Shown here in pieces: positions 41,705 to 49,520 of a DNA stretch of 64,000 bases. How positions within the stretch are numbered: the stretch's first letter is position 1; every line of letters starts with the position of its first letter. The stretch lies in the NCBI GenBank assembly GCA_902791475.1, contig CADAWC010000008.1, positions 29,293 to 93,292 on the forward strand, read 5' to 3'. This DNA is from Fibrobacter succinogenes (GTDB taxonomy: Bacteria; Fibrobacterota; Fibrobacteria; Fibrobacterales; Fibrobacteraceae). A program made the position numbers and the translations under genes. Under the pieces are notes generated by a model. It was not told the DNA's origin. It did not search any database and was given only the letters and a program-made list of their open reading frames with translations.

Positions 41705-42930
41705 CCCGTCGCGTTGTTGTTACTGGAGGTAGTTGCATTTCGTCCTTGGGCATGGATGTCGAAGATGTTTTTGCTTCGCTCAAGACTTTGAAAAATCGCG
41801 TTGTCCGCATGAAAGAATGGGATTTGTATGCGCAAATGAATACGCGCTTGGCATGTCCAATTCTTTATGATTTGCCCGAATATTCCCGCAAAAAAGTTCG
41901 TGGCGCAGGTCGTGTGGCTGTACTTGCGATTGCATCTGCGGATAAAGCCATTCAGTTAGCAGGGCTTGCCGAAGAAACTGCTCTTTTGAAGTCTGGTCGC
42001 GTTGGCGTGGCTTATGGTTCTTCGATGGGCAGCATTAATCCCTTGTTGGATTTTTTCTCGATGCTGAATCCGCCTCATGATTGTTCCAAGATTACAGCAA
42101 CGACTTACATTCGTTCCATGCCGCAGACTTGTGCGGTTAACGTCAGTGTTTTCTTTGGTACGACAGGCCGCATTATCACGACGAATACGGCTTGCACAAG
42201 CGGTAGCCTTTCGATCGGTTATGCTTATGAAGCTATCAAGTACGGCATGCAAGATGTGATGATTGCCGGTGGCGCTGATGAACTTGACGCTACGGAATCG
42301 GCTGTGTTTGATACTTTGTTTGCGACAAGCGTCAAGAACGATACTCCTGAATTGACTCCCGCTCCGTTTGATCGCGATCGCGATGGACTTGTCATTGGCG
42401 AAGGTGCCGGGACGCTCATTCTCGAAGAATACGAACATGCTAAAGCTCGTGGCGCACATATCTATGCGGAACTTGTCGGCTTTGGACACAATACCGATGG
42501 CGACCACATCACGCAGCCGAAAAAAGAGACGATGCAGATTGCGCTTGAGCTTGCTCTCAAGAGTGCAGAAATTTCACCGGAAGCGATTGGTTACGTGAGC
42601 GGTCACGGTACGGCAACACGCCATGGCGATATTGCAGAAAGTTGGGCAACGTACAACGCCTTTAATGGACACTCTGTCGCTATTTCGAGCCTTAAGAGCT
42701 ATATCGGACATACGCTTGGCGCATGCGGCGGTATTGAAGCTTGGCTCGGCATTAATATGATGAATCGCGGTTGGTTTAACCCCAACCTAAATCTCAATAA
42801 TGTCGATGAACAGTGCGCTCCGCTCGATTACATTACCGGTTCCGGCCGTGAAATGGATGTGGAATACCTCATGTCGAACAACTTTGCGTTCGGCGGAGTC
42901 AACACTTCGCTTATCTTCAAACGTGTTTAA
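41701..42930 (+). CDS. Aryl polyene beta-ketoacyl synthase 2
   Basis: A 409-aa FabF-like KS with C165 in TNTACTSGSLSIG, histidines in VSGHGTATRHGD and IGHTLGACG, and the C-terminal FGGVN. It is the most FabF-like KS of the cluster and probably the main extending enzyme (ApeO-like) that pairs with the Cys-less partner encoded at 27079. The pairing is inferred. It ends the plus-strand unit; a short palindromic repeat follows. Confidence 0.9.
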   Translation: MTRRVVVTGGSCISSLGMDVEDVFASLKTLKNRVVRMKEWDLYAQMNTRLACPILYDLPEYSRKKVRGAGRVAVLAIASADKAIQLAGLAEETALLKSGRVGVAYGSSMGSINPLLDFFSMLNPPHDCSKITATTYIRSMPQTCAVNVSVFFGTTGRIITTNTACTSGSLSIGYAYEAIKYGMQDVMIAGGADELDATESAVFDTLFATSVKNDTPELTPAPFDRDRDGLVIGEGAGTLILEEYEHAKARGAHIYAELVGFGHNTDGDHITQPKKETMQIALELALKSAEISPEAIGYVSGHGTATRHGDIAESWATYNAFNGHSVAISSLKSYIGHTLGACGGIEAWLGINMMNRGWFNPNLNLNNVDEQCAPLDYITGSGREMDVEYLMSNNFAFGGVNTSLIFKRV

Positions 42931-42937
42931 TCGCTCT

Positions 42938-42962
42938 GTCACCCCGGACTTGTTCCGGGGTC
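42938..42962 (+). repeat. Short GTCACCCCGGA-CTTG-TTCCGGGGTC palindrome
   Basis: A near-perfect hairpin at the convergent ends of KS 2 and apt. It has the same ends as the 98-bp repeats at 22955 and 46512 but no interior. It may help to end transcription from both sides; there is no T-run. Confidence 0.8.
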
Positions 42963-42978
42963 ACCATTTTCATTTGCT

Positions 42979-43494
42979 TTAAAACTTTGTCAGCGTTTCT
43001 ACACGATAGCCGTCAAGAACTTCACGACCTTTAAGGTCTGCTAGTTCAATAACAAATGCAAAACATTCAACCTTGCCGCCCATTTTCTCCACGAGATGGG
43101 CGGCTGCTTTTGCAGTGCCACCAGTGGCGAGTAGGTCATCAACGATTACCACGCGTTGCCCACGCTTGATCGCATCTTTATGGACTTCCATGCATGCGGT
43201 CCCGTATTCGAGATTGTAAGTGACCTCGACGGTTTCGCGGGGGAGTTTCCCTTTTTTGCGCTCCGGGACAAAAGGCTTGTGAAAGTGTTCTGCTATCGGA
43301 ACGCCGAATAAGAATCCACGCGCTTCTAGCCCGACAACGACATCAAAATCTATGTTTTCAAGTTTCTTGTAAAATGCATCTAGGGTGAGCTTTAATCCAT
43401 CGGGGTCCGCCAAAATTCCTGTAATGTCGCGGAACAGAACACCCGGCTTTGGAAAATCTGGAACTGCAATAATATAGTCTTCAATACGTTTCAT
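42979..43494 (-). CDS. apt: Adenine phosphoribosyltransferase
   Basis: A 171-aa purine-salvage enzyme that makes AMP from adenine and PRPP. Motifs: DFPKPGVLFRDITGIL near the start, GLEARGFLFG, the hood residues RKKGKLP, and the PRPP loop VVIVDDLLATGGTAKA. The start is ATG 43494 with a GAGG-like site upstream. It is convergent with the pigment cluster and unrelated to it. Confidence 0.96.
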   Translation of the reverse strand: MKRIEDYIIAVPDFPKPGVLFRDITGILADPDGLKLTLDAFYKKLENIDFDVVVGLEARGFLFGVPIAEHFHKPFVPERKKGKLPRETVEVTYNLEYGTACMEVHKDAIKRGQRVVIVDDLLATGGTAKAAAHLVEKMGGKVECFAFVIELADLKGREVLDGYRVETLTKF

Positions 43495-43510
43495 TTACCC
43501 CTCTTTATTA

Positions 43511-43555
43511 AGACGAAAGAACGGGCTTACGCCCTATAGACGAGAGACGAAAGAA
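43511..43555 (+). repeat. GACGAAA heptad-hairpin element, intergenic copy
   Basis: AGACGAAAGAACG, then the hairpin GGGCTTACGCCC, then TATAGACGAGAGACGAAAGAA. Third copy of the layout at 3597-3643 and 4517-4565, with a different hairpin. Confidence 0.85.
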
Positions 43556-43589
43556 ATTATAGTAAACAGCATTGACATTTTGGCCCCCT

Positions 43590-43623
43590 TACCACCAACC
43601 ACTAATAACTATTGACTAATGAC
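43590..43623 (+). repeat. Degenerate CACTAAT/GACTAAT heptads
   Basis: A run of seven-base units (CACCAAC, CACTAAT, AACTATT, GACTAAT, GACTATC) that reaches into the stop codon of the radical SAM gene. Similar runs are at 15595-15896, 54811-54906 and 61621-61652. Confidence 0.65.
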
Positions 43624-44506
43624 TATCTAACAATTTCTCGACTGTAGCAATAATCTTGTCGCGTTCTCCGCACCAATTCGGTGCAATCAAAAGTTCGCTT
43701 GGGCTTTCGCCGCTGAAACGTTCAATTGCAATATCCTTGCCGATAATCTTGATCATTTCGGCAACTGCTTCGCAGTATTCTTCGAACGAAAGCAATTTGA
43801 CTTCGCCGTTGGCAAAATCTTGCGCCATGACCGTGCCCACGACAATGTGGAGCGGGTGAATTTTGACCGCAGCAAGTTTTAAGTCGTGAACGACTTGTGC
43901 TGTGTGCTTAAAGTCTTCCATCTTTTCGCCGGGGAGCCCAACAATCACATGCGTCGTGACGGTGAGGCCTGCTGCCTGGCAACGCTTTACGGCATCTTCA
44001 AATTCGGCAAGAGTGTGTCTGCGATTGATGCCTGCAAGCGTCAAGTCGTTTGCGGTCTGCAAACCGATTTCTACGATAATCGGCTTTTTGCGATTGAGTT
44101 CCGCCAGGTATTCAATCTTTTCGTCTTCAAGGCAATCTGGGCGTGTGCCAATCGTAAGCCCAGCAATTTCCTTGTGCTTGACAATCGGATCGATGATTTC
44201 ACGCAAATGGTCAAGCGGCGCGTGCGTATTCGTGTATGGCTGCAAGTAGGCGAGAATCCCTGCATTCGGGTACTTGTCGCGAAGCTTTGGAACAAATTTG
44301 TCGAGCTGTTCCTGAATCGAAACTTTAGCTTCGTCAAAAACAGGACTGAAACTGCGGTTGTTGCAGTAGCTACATCCCGAGAATCCCTTGGTGCCGTCGA
44401 GGTTTGGGCAGCTCATGCCGCCGTTGAGCGGGAGCTTCCTAACTTTGAGATAGTTCGGGAATAATTCCAAAAGTAAATCGCGATAAGGTTTGTAATGCAT
44501 GACCAT
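43616..44506 (-). CDS. YhcC-like radical SAM protein
   Basis: About 296 aa from ATG 44506 (MVMHYKPYRD). Motifs: RKLPLNGGMSCPNLDGTKGFSGCSYCNN with the C-x-x-C cluster ligands near the N-terminus, LAYLQPYTNTHAP, IGTRPDCL, VEIGLQTAND and VIVGLPGE. This is the TIGR01212/YhcC group, whose role is not well established. An in-frame extension to 44596 is less likely. The 3' end runs into a heptad repeat that supplies the last codons. Confidence 0.88.
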   Translation of the reverse strand: MVMHYKPYRDLLLELFPNYLKVRKLPLNGGMSCPNLDGTKGFSGCSYCNNRSFSPVFDEAKVSIQEQLDKFVPKLRDKYPNAGILAYLQPYTNTHAPLDHLREIIDPIVKHKEIAGLTIGTRPDCLEDEKIEYLAELNRKKPIIVEIGLQTANDLTLAGINRRHTLAEFEDAVKRCQAAGLTVTTHVIVGLPGEKMEDFKHTAQVVHDLKLAAVKIHPLHIVVGTVMAQDFANGEVKLLSFEEYCEAVAEMIKIIGKDIAIERFSGESPSELLIAPNWCGERDKIIATVEKLLDSH

Positions 44507-44848
44507 AAAATAGTTAAATATTCCCCAATAATCGTGGGATGTGACCGTTATCGCTATTAAGAACGATCGTGTTGTATTGAGTGATGAAGTCGGCAAGTGC
44601 GAGCTGAAAAACTAGCTTTCAACCTCATTTTGGGGATTGCTCGCTAGATACACTTGTTACACTTTTTTGCTCGTTTGTGTTTTAGTCTGCCTAAAATATG
44701 CCCTAAATCGCCTGAAAAAGGCACTTCGAGTATATATTTAAACTTGAAAATAAAAGCCCTGGATCCTTCACATTCGTTCAGGATGACGGTGATGCGCATT
44801 CTCAACGGCATTTGAATGATCTGACTATAATTAAACCGAGGTGTCCTC
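44507..44848. other. Gene-free 342 bp upstream of the xylanase and radical SAM genes
   Basis: No complete gene seen. Positions 44541-44615 encode a 24-residue plus-strand fragment (MTVIAIKNDRVVL...CELKN) with normal codon use but no ribosome site and a stop just before it; it looks like the tail of a lost gene. An inverted TCATCC-family repeat is at 44761-44787. The xylanase promoter should lie in 44700-44840; a GAGG site precedes its ATG. Confidence 0.5.
44761..44787 (-). repeat. Palindromic TCATCCTGAACGAATGTGAAGGATCC-class repeat, inverted copy
   Basis: GGATCCTTCACATTCGTTC followed by AGGATGAC. On the minus strand it matches the family in hemC and cobA-hemD. It lies 60 bp upstream of the xylanase start. 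Confidence 0.7.
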
Positions 44849-46498
44849 ATGAATTTTAAAAAGAATAAAGCTCTTGCGATTGCGGCGACCGTCGCCATGG
44901 CGCTTTCTGTGCCGTCTTTTGCACAGTTAAATAATGGTGATATGGAGTATGGTGACGGCGGCTGGTATCTGTGGAACAATCCTGATGGTCCAGCAAAAGC
45001 CGAATCGCAGATTGCCGTGCAGGGACTCGGTGTCGATGGTTCCCAGGGCGCTAAGGTCGTGGTGAAGGAACTTCCGAATCCGTGGTGGGGCTTGCAGCTC
45101 CAGCCGCCCAAGTGGCTTGCGGATTCCGGCTTTTACAAGCTGACTTTCAAGGCTAAGGGTAATATGCCCATCAATTCTGTGGTGCAGGGCGGCCCTCCGG
45201 ACTATCGCCAAAAAGAAAGCGCTTCGTTCGATTTGACAGACAAGTGGCAGACTTATGAAATGATTTTCCTTGCTGACCAGAAGGGCTATGGCCTCAACAA
45301 CATTACGTTCCAAATAGGCCTCAAAAAGGGCTGGATCCAGCTCGACGATGTCGAAGTCGAAAAGATGGACGAAATGTCAGACCCGGCATGGTACAACGCT
45401 GCTGACGCTCGCATCGATAGCCTCCGCAAGGCGGATTTCACGGTCAAGGCAAATCCGGGCGAAAAGGTTCACGTGAAGCTGTTGCGTCATTCGTTCCCGT
45501 TCGGTACGGCGCTCGCTCTCTACGACACCAAGGATAGCACCGAAAATTGGTACCGCAATGCTGCCAAAAAGTACTTCTGGCATGGCGTCTCTGAAAATCA
45601 GTTCAAGTGGCCGGAATACGAACCGAAGAAGGGCAAGATCAAGCGTGAAGAAATGAAGGAATACACCGACTTCACCGCCCAGAATCACTGGAAGCTTCGC
45701 GGTCACGCTCTCATGTGGAGCCATCAGGGCTACGGTTTCGACAAGCATTACAGCAACAAGGGTAGCTGCGAAGAAATGGCCGAAAAGCTCAAGGCCCGTA
45801 TCTACCGCGACCTCAAGGAATACAAGGGCAAGATTACAGAATACGACGTTTGGAACGAACCGATTCACGAATCCTGGACATTCAACAAGTGCGGCTGGGG
45901 CATTCTCGATAGCGCATTCATTTGGGCTCACAAGGCTGACCCGAGCGCATTCCTTTACATCAACGATTACAATGTCGTGGCCGCTGGCGAAACGGACCGC
46001 TATTACGGTTTGATCAAGGGGATGCTCGACCGCAAGGTGCCTGTGATGGGCATTGGTGTGCAGTGCCACTTTGGGCTGCGTCCTGTGATTCCGGGACTCA
46101 TCAAGACTCGTCTCGATAAGCTTGCTTCTCTTGGCCTCCCGATCAAGGTCACGGAATTTGACGTGGGCGATTGGCAGGTCGGTATGAACGACTCCGAAGA
46201 AGTCCAGGCCGAAAAGTTTGAAACGTTTATCCGTACCGTATTTAGCCACCCGGCTGTGAACGGCATTGTGTTGTGGGGCTTCTGGGACAATCGTCATTGG
46301 GTCAAAAACGGCGGTATGATTGCTTCGGACGGTCGCGAAAAGCCTGCTGCAAAGCGCGTTTACGACTTGTGGCACAAGGTCTGGACGACGGACCTCTACG
46401 CTACCGCCGATGAAAATGGCGTTGCCAAGTTCCGCGGTTTCAAGGGCTACTACCAGGTCAACGCAGGTGACAAGAAGTTCCAGATTACTGTGAAGTAA
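44849..46498 (+). CDS. Secreted GH10 endo-1,4-beta-xylanase with N-terminal carbohydrate-binding domain
   Basis: A 549-aa protein. Residues 1-26 form a Sec signal (cleavage near SFAQ). Residues about 27-173 are a jelly-roll carbohydrate-binding region (NNGDMEYGDGGWYLW, NPWWGLQLQPPKW, LTFKAKG, IQLDDVEVEK). Residues about 185-515 are the GH10 catalytic domain with WHGVSENQFKWPEYEP, GHALMWS, acid/base E337 in DVWNEP and nucleophile E436 in KVTEFDV. A short C-terminal beta module (ATADENGVAKFRGFKGYYQV) follows. It cleaves xylan outside the cell or on the surface. It stands alone, without other glycoside hydrolases around it. It has a GAGG ribosome site and is flanked by repeats on both sides. Confidence 0.95.
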   Translation: MNFKKNKALAIAATVAMALSVPSFAQLNNGDMEYGDGGWYLWNNPDGPAKAESQIAVQGLGVDGSQGAKVVVKELPNPWWGLQLQPPKWLADSGFYKLTFKAKGNMPINSVVQGGPPDYRQKESASFDLTDKWQTYEMIFLADQKGYGLNNITFQIGLKKGWIQLDDVEVEKMDEMSDPAWYNAADARIDSLRKADFTVKANPGEKVHVKLLRHSFPFGTALALYDTKDSTENWYRNAAKKYFWHGVSENQFKWPEYEPKKGKIKREEMKEYTDFTAQNHWKLRGHALMWSHQGYGFDKHYSNKGSCEEMAEKLKARIYRDLKEYKGKITEYDVWNEPIHESWTFNKCGWGILDSAFIWAHKADPSAFLYINDYNVVAAGETDRYYGLIKGMLDRKVPVMGIGVQCHFGLRPVIPGLIKTRLDKLASLGLPIKVTEFDVGDWQVGMNDSEEVQAEKFETFIRTVFSHPAVNGIVLWGFWDNRHWVKNGGMIASDGREKPAAKRVYDLWHKVWTTDLYATADENGVAKFRGFKGYYQVNAGDKKFQITVK

Positions 46499-46511
46499 TA
46501 CTGAGTAAATT

Positions 46512-46609
46512 GACCCCGGAATAAATGCAGCCGAGGTGAACGCTGCGAAAATGCTTGCATTTTCATAGCTGAGCCGAAGGGCATTGTACTTGTACAAATC
46601 CGGGGTGAC
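46512..46609 (-). repeat. 98-bp repeat, copy 2 (inverted)
   Basis: The reverse complement matches 22955-23052 over 98 bp with about six mismatches by eye. Ends are GACCCCGGA and TCCGGGGTGAC. Contains TTCATAGCTGAGCCGAAGGGC, a motif also found within cobA-hemD. Confidence 0.9.
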
Positions 46610-46625
46610 AGGCTCCGCCTGCTTT

Positions 46626-46654
46626 GTCATGCCGGACACCGTTCCGGCATCGCC
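46626..46654 (+). repeat. Palindromic repeat GTCATGCCGGACACCGTTCCGGCATCGCC class
   Basis: Near-perfect stem GCCGGA/TCCGGC. It abuts the 98-bp repeat, so two classes are nested head to tail here. Confidence 0.8.
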
Positions 46655-46698
46655 ATTTACAAGCCGCGTTATGCGGCTTTTTTACTATCTTGCTTTCC

Positions 46699-46878
46699 AT
46701 GAAACAGAAAATCCCCGGAATCCTCTTTTTACTCGCCATGCCTCTTTCCGTCCTCCTTTACATCAAGGTGGAGGCACTCTCTGGCTCGGAGATCCTCGGG
46801 CTTTTATCTGCAGTCGCGCTGTACGTCGTTGTCGCGCTCGTCATCGCGTTCTTGTTCAATACCAAGGATAGAACATAA
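46699..46878 (+). CDS. 59-aa two-segment membrane protein
   Basis: MKQKIPGILFLLAMPLSVLLYI, then VEALSGSEI, then a second hydrophobic stretch LGLLSAVALYVVVALVIAFLF, and a charged NTKDRT end. A hairpin-like inner-membrane peptide. No clear ribosome site upstream; an in-frame start at 46624 lies inside the repeat and is unlikely. Function unknown. Confidence 0.5.
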   Translation: MKQKIPGILFLLAMPLSVLLYIKVEALSGSEILGLLSAVALYVVVALVIAFLFNTKDRT

Positions 46879-46908
46879 AACACTTCGTTGCGAACGAAGC
46901 GCGGCAAT

Positions 46909-49053
46909 CTATTTCAGTTCTGACGACTCTTCTTTGATGTGGTATGGCAAGAGACGTACGCCAACAGGGTTTAGCTTGGCGTAGCCATGACTGTTCATCG
47001 GTAACTGCAATCCATATCCAGAAGCTTTTAAACGTTCTTCCTTGATTCCCTTGTTCACAAGGAATTCAAAGACGAAGTTTGCTCGAGTATTCGCAAGTTC
47101 AATAGGTTCCTTCGATTCTCCCGATTTTACACTGCACTGGATTTCAATGGCAATTTGTTTGTTGTGCCGCATAATGGATACGACATCACTCAAAGCTGTA
47201 TAAGATGAATTGAGTGGCTTTTCTGAGCCTTTATGGAACTGAATTCGTCTTGCTATTTTATCCAAATTCAATTTTTCACGAATTGGGCAACCATTGGCAT
47301 CGACTGCAGTGTGTTCCAGCGTATTCGGGCAGTTGTCGAGGTAGTCTACGACGCCGTCCTTGTCAGAATCGGTGGGGCAGCCCGTTTTATCAACTGGAGC
47401 GTCTACAGGCGTATTCGGACATGCATCGTCTTCATTGAAAATTCCATCGCGGTCGAAGTCTAGTCTACAGCCAACGCTGTCCACGGCTACACCTGGCGGT
47501 GTATTTTCACATTTATCCATAAAGTCCGGGATGCCATCTTCATCGGAATCAATGGGGCAGCCATACATGTTCACAATCTCGTTTGGGGCGCTATCGGGAC
47601 ACTTGTCCCATTCGTCAGGAACGCCGTCTTTATCGTTGTCCATAAAGCATCCGAATTGATTGACTTTAAGCCCTGCAGGTGTGTTCGGGCAGGAATCTAG
47701 GACGTTCGGAACGCCGTCTTCATCAGTATCGAGAATACAACCTTTTTCGTTGACTTCTTCACCGGGGGCAGAATCTAGGCATTTATCGAGCTCGTTCGGA
47801 ACACCGTCATTGTCGTTGTCGCGGATACATCCAAACTCATCAACCGGGTAACCTTCCTTTGTATTGGGGCACTTGTCCTTGTAGTCCGGAATGCCGTCAT
47901 TATCATGGTCAAAAGGGCAACCGCTTTCGTCAATGAGCACTTCGGCAGGCGTGTTCGGGCACTGGTCCAAGTCGTCTGCAATACCGTCGTTGTCGGAGTC
48001 CGGTGCGCAGCGGTATTTATTGTCCTTGAACGAAAGACTCGATTTGGGACATGCTTGCATCTTCTTTTTAAAGTCATCAATCCTTCCACCGAGGTCAAAT
48101 GTACGGCTAAACTTAATAGAGACTGCAATCGGAGGACTTCCTGGGACGGTGTAAGAATATTCGTGTCCCTTGTTCTTAACCGTGATTTCATGTCCTCTAC
48201 TGATTTTCCTCTTTCTGAACAAATCCATGCCGAGGTCTGCATTGATAGACATGGTAGTGAATTTCGGAAGTCTGACTTTCAATCCGGGAGAAAATCTCAG
48301 CTGATCGTTCAAGAACCCGCGCCACACGTCTTTGGTTCGAATCTTCGTTTCACCGGAAGCTTCGATGACAAGCGAAACCCATTCGTAAGGGAAGAGTGTG
48401 ATGCCTGAACCCCAGGTGAAAATGTTTTCGCCATTTTCGAACGCTCTAAGGACGCCGGCGTAATTATTCCAACGTAAGTTTCTGTGAATGTTTATCGATA
48501 AGTAGAGAGTTCCCGCTGCCGCAAAGTCGGCTGCAGAATAGGGGTTGGTGTAATCGTCTTCATGGATGTACCAAAGGTGCCTCGGGCGGAGCCCTTTCTC
48601 GTTTGTGCCGCTCGGAATGAATATCTCGAGCGCTGCAGCAAAGTTGAACAGGTCTTTTAAAGACTGGTTTGGAAGTTGAGCCTTGACCATGAGTCCGATG
48701 TCGCCAAAGCCCACACCTTTGAGCTTGGTTCCCCCAGCGTCACCGTCGTAGTGGACATTCAGGTTGAGTCCGACTTCGAGATAATCCAGGATGCCGTAGC
48801 CGACATAGCCAAGAATCGTGTTCGAAGGGGTGGTGGTAAGCTTGTATTCCTTGCCCGTTTCATCAGTAAGGTATCCTTCGAGGCTTGCAGGCTTGTTGCT
48901 ACTAGCCATTTCGAAACCACCCATGACAAAAAGGTCTCCTGGGTTGAGCGTTCGTGCTCCAGGAACATGGATTCCAGTGCTATTAAAGGAAAATCCAGAT
49001 TGCGCAAACAGAAAAATGGCGCAAAAGAGAAGTGTTGATAGAAATAGTTTCAT
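46909..49053 (-). CDS. Outer-membrane barrel with eight thrombospondin type-3 repeats and OmpA domain
   Basis: A 714-aa protein. It has a Sec signal (FLSTLLFCAIFLFAQS), then an N-terminal beta-barrel (about 20-330). About 350-585 hold eight calcium-binding TSP3 repeats of the form D-x-D-x-D-G-[IV]-x-[DN]-x-x-D-x-C-[PL]-[ND], each with a paired cysteine. The C-terminal OmpA domain is LNLDKIARRIQFHKGSEKPLNSSYTAL, then ANTRANFVFEFLVNKGI and LKASGYGLQLP. The OmpA domain lacks the typical NRRVE end (it reads LNPVGVRLLPY), so peptidoglycan binding may be altered. This barrel-spacer-OmpA layout is common in Fibrobacter outer membranes and probably ties the outer membrane to the wall. Confidence 0.9.
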   Translation of the reverse strand: MKLFLSTLLFCAIFLFAQSGFSFNSTGIHVPGARTLNPGDLFVMGGFEMASSNKPASLEGYLTDETGKEYKLTTTPSNTILGYVGYGILDYLEVGLNLNVHYDGDAGGTKLKGVGFGDIGLMVKAQLPNQSLKDLFNFAAALEIFIPSGTNEKGLRPRHLWYIHEDDYTNPYSAADFAAAGTLYLSINIHRNLRWNNYAGVLRAFENGENIFTWGSGITLFPYEWVSLVIEASGETKIRTKDVWRGFLNDQLRFSPGLKVRLPKFTTMSINADLGMDLFRKRKISRGHEITVKNKGHEYSYTVPGSPPIAVSIKFSRTFDLGGRIDDFKKKMQACPKSSLSFKDNKYRCAPDSDNDGIADDLDQCPNTPAEVLIDESGCPFDHDNDGIPDYKDKCPNTKEGYPVDEFGCIRDNDNDGVPNELDKCLDSAPGEEVNEKGCILDTDEDGVPNVLDSCPNTPAGLKVNQFGCFMDNDKDGVPDEWDKCPDSAPNEIVNMYGCPIDSDEDGIPDFMDKCENTPPGVAVDSVGCRLDFDRDGIFNEDDACPNTPVDAPVDKTGCPTDSDKDGVVDYLDNCPNTLEHTAVDANGCPIREKLNLDKIARRIQFHKGSEKPLNSSYTALSDVVSIMRHNKQIAIEIQCSVKSGESKEPIELANTRANFVFEFLVNKGIKEERLKASGYGLQLPMNSHGYAKLNPVGVRLLPYHIKEESSELK

Positions 49054-49131
49054 TTTTTCATAAAGAATTTAGACATTTTTTTAGATTAACTGTTTGCATT
49101 TTCAAATTTATGTATATATTTCACTTCCGAA

Positions 49132-49287
49132 GTGAGAAACAATAACTCCGCAAATAAATTGCCGTCATGGCACCGAAAGTCGCAAAAGGCGTATAAGATT
49201 AACAGAGTGATAATCATTCTGCAAATCGTGACCGCTTTTGTGATGTGTGGGGTTATCCTATATGGCATGAACAGATTGTTGCAATAA
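49132..49287 (+). CDS. 51-aa single-pass membrane peptide (uncertain)
   Basis: The GTG-initiated frame gives a basic N-terminal half (WHRKSQKAYKINR), a hydrophobic segment VIIILQIVTAFVMCGVILYG, and ends at TAA 49285-49287, 3 bp before the GGAGG site of the next gene. Positive-inside layout is typical of a real small membrane protein, but no ribosome site precedes the GTG, so the start is doubtful. Confidence 0.35.
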   Translation: MRNNNSANKLPSWHRKSQKAYKINRVIIILQIVTAFVMCGVILYGMNRLLQ

Positions 49288-49304
49288 ATTGGAGGAAAGC
49301 TTAT

Positions 49305-49520
49305 ATGAATAAAGCTTACTATTGTGGTCGCCGTCCTAAGAGTGATGCGTTCGATGATACCCCGGATCCAACCTACTTGGGCGAAGAAGATGATCTGATC
49401 AAGGAAGAAGAAGAACCGCAGGAAGAAGAAGTTGACGAAGAAGTCGATTTTGACAAGCCATCCTTTGGCCGTAACCCCATTTGGTCTGACTACGGCGAGG
49501 ATATGGATTTCGACCAGTGA
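49305..49520 (+). CDS. 71-aa strongly acidic small protein upstream of the lytic transglycosylase
   Basis: ATG 49305 has a good GGAGGAAAG site 7 bp upstream. The start NKAYYCGRRPKSDAF is basic; the middle (EEDDLIKEEEEPQEEEVDEEVDFD) is almost all Asp and Glu, and it ends DMDFDQ. No signal or membrane segment. Its TGA overlaps the GTG start of the transglycosylase, so translation is coupled. The function is unknown; it may bind a basic partner. Confidence 0.7.
   Translation: MNKAYYCGRRPKSDAFDDTPDPTYLGEEDDLIKEEEEPQEEEVDEEVDFDKPSFGRNPIWSDYGEDMDFDQ

Noticed and set aside
45377..46639. 420-codon minus-strand frame opposite the xylanase
   Set aside because: It mirrors the GH10 gene, starts inside the 98-bp repeat and shows no domain.
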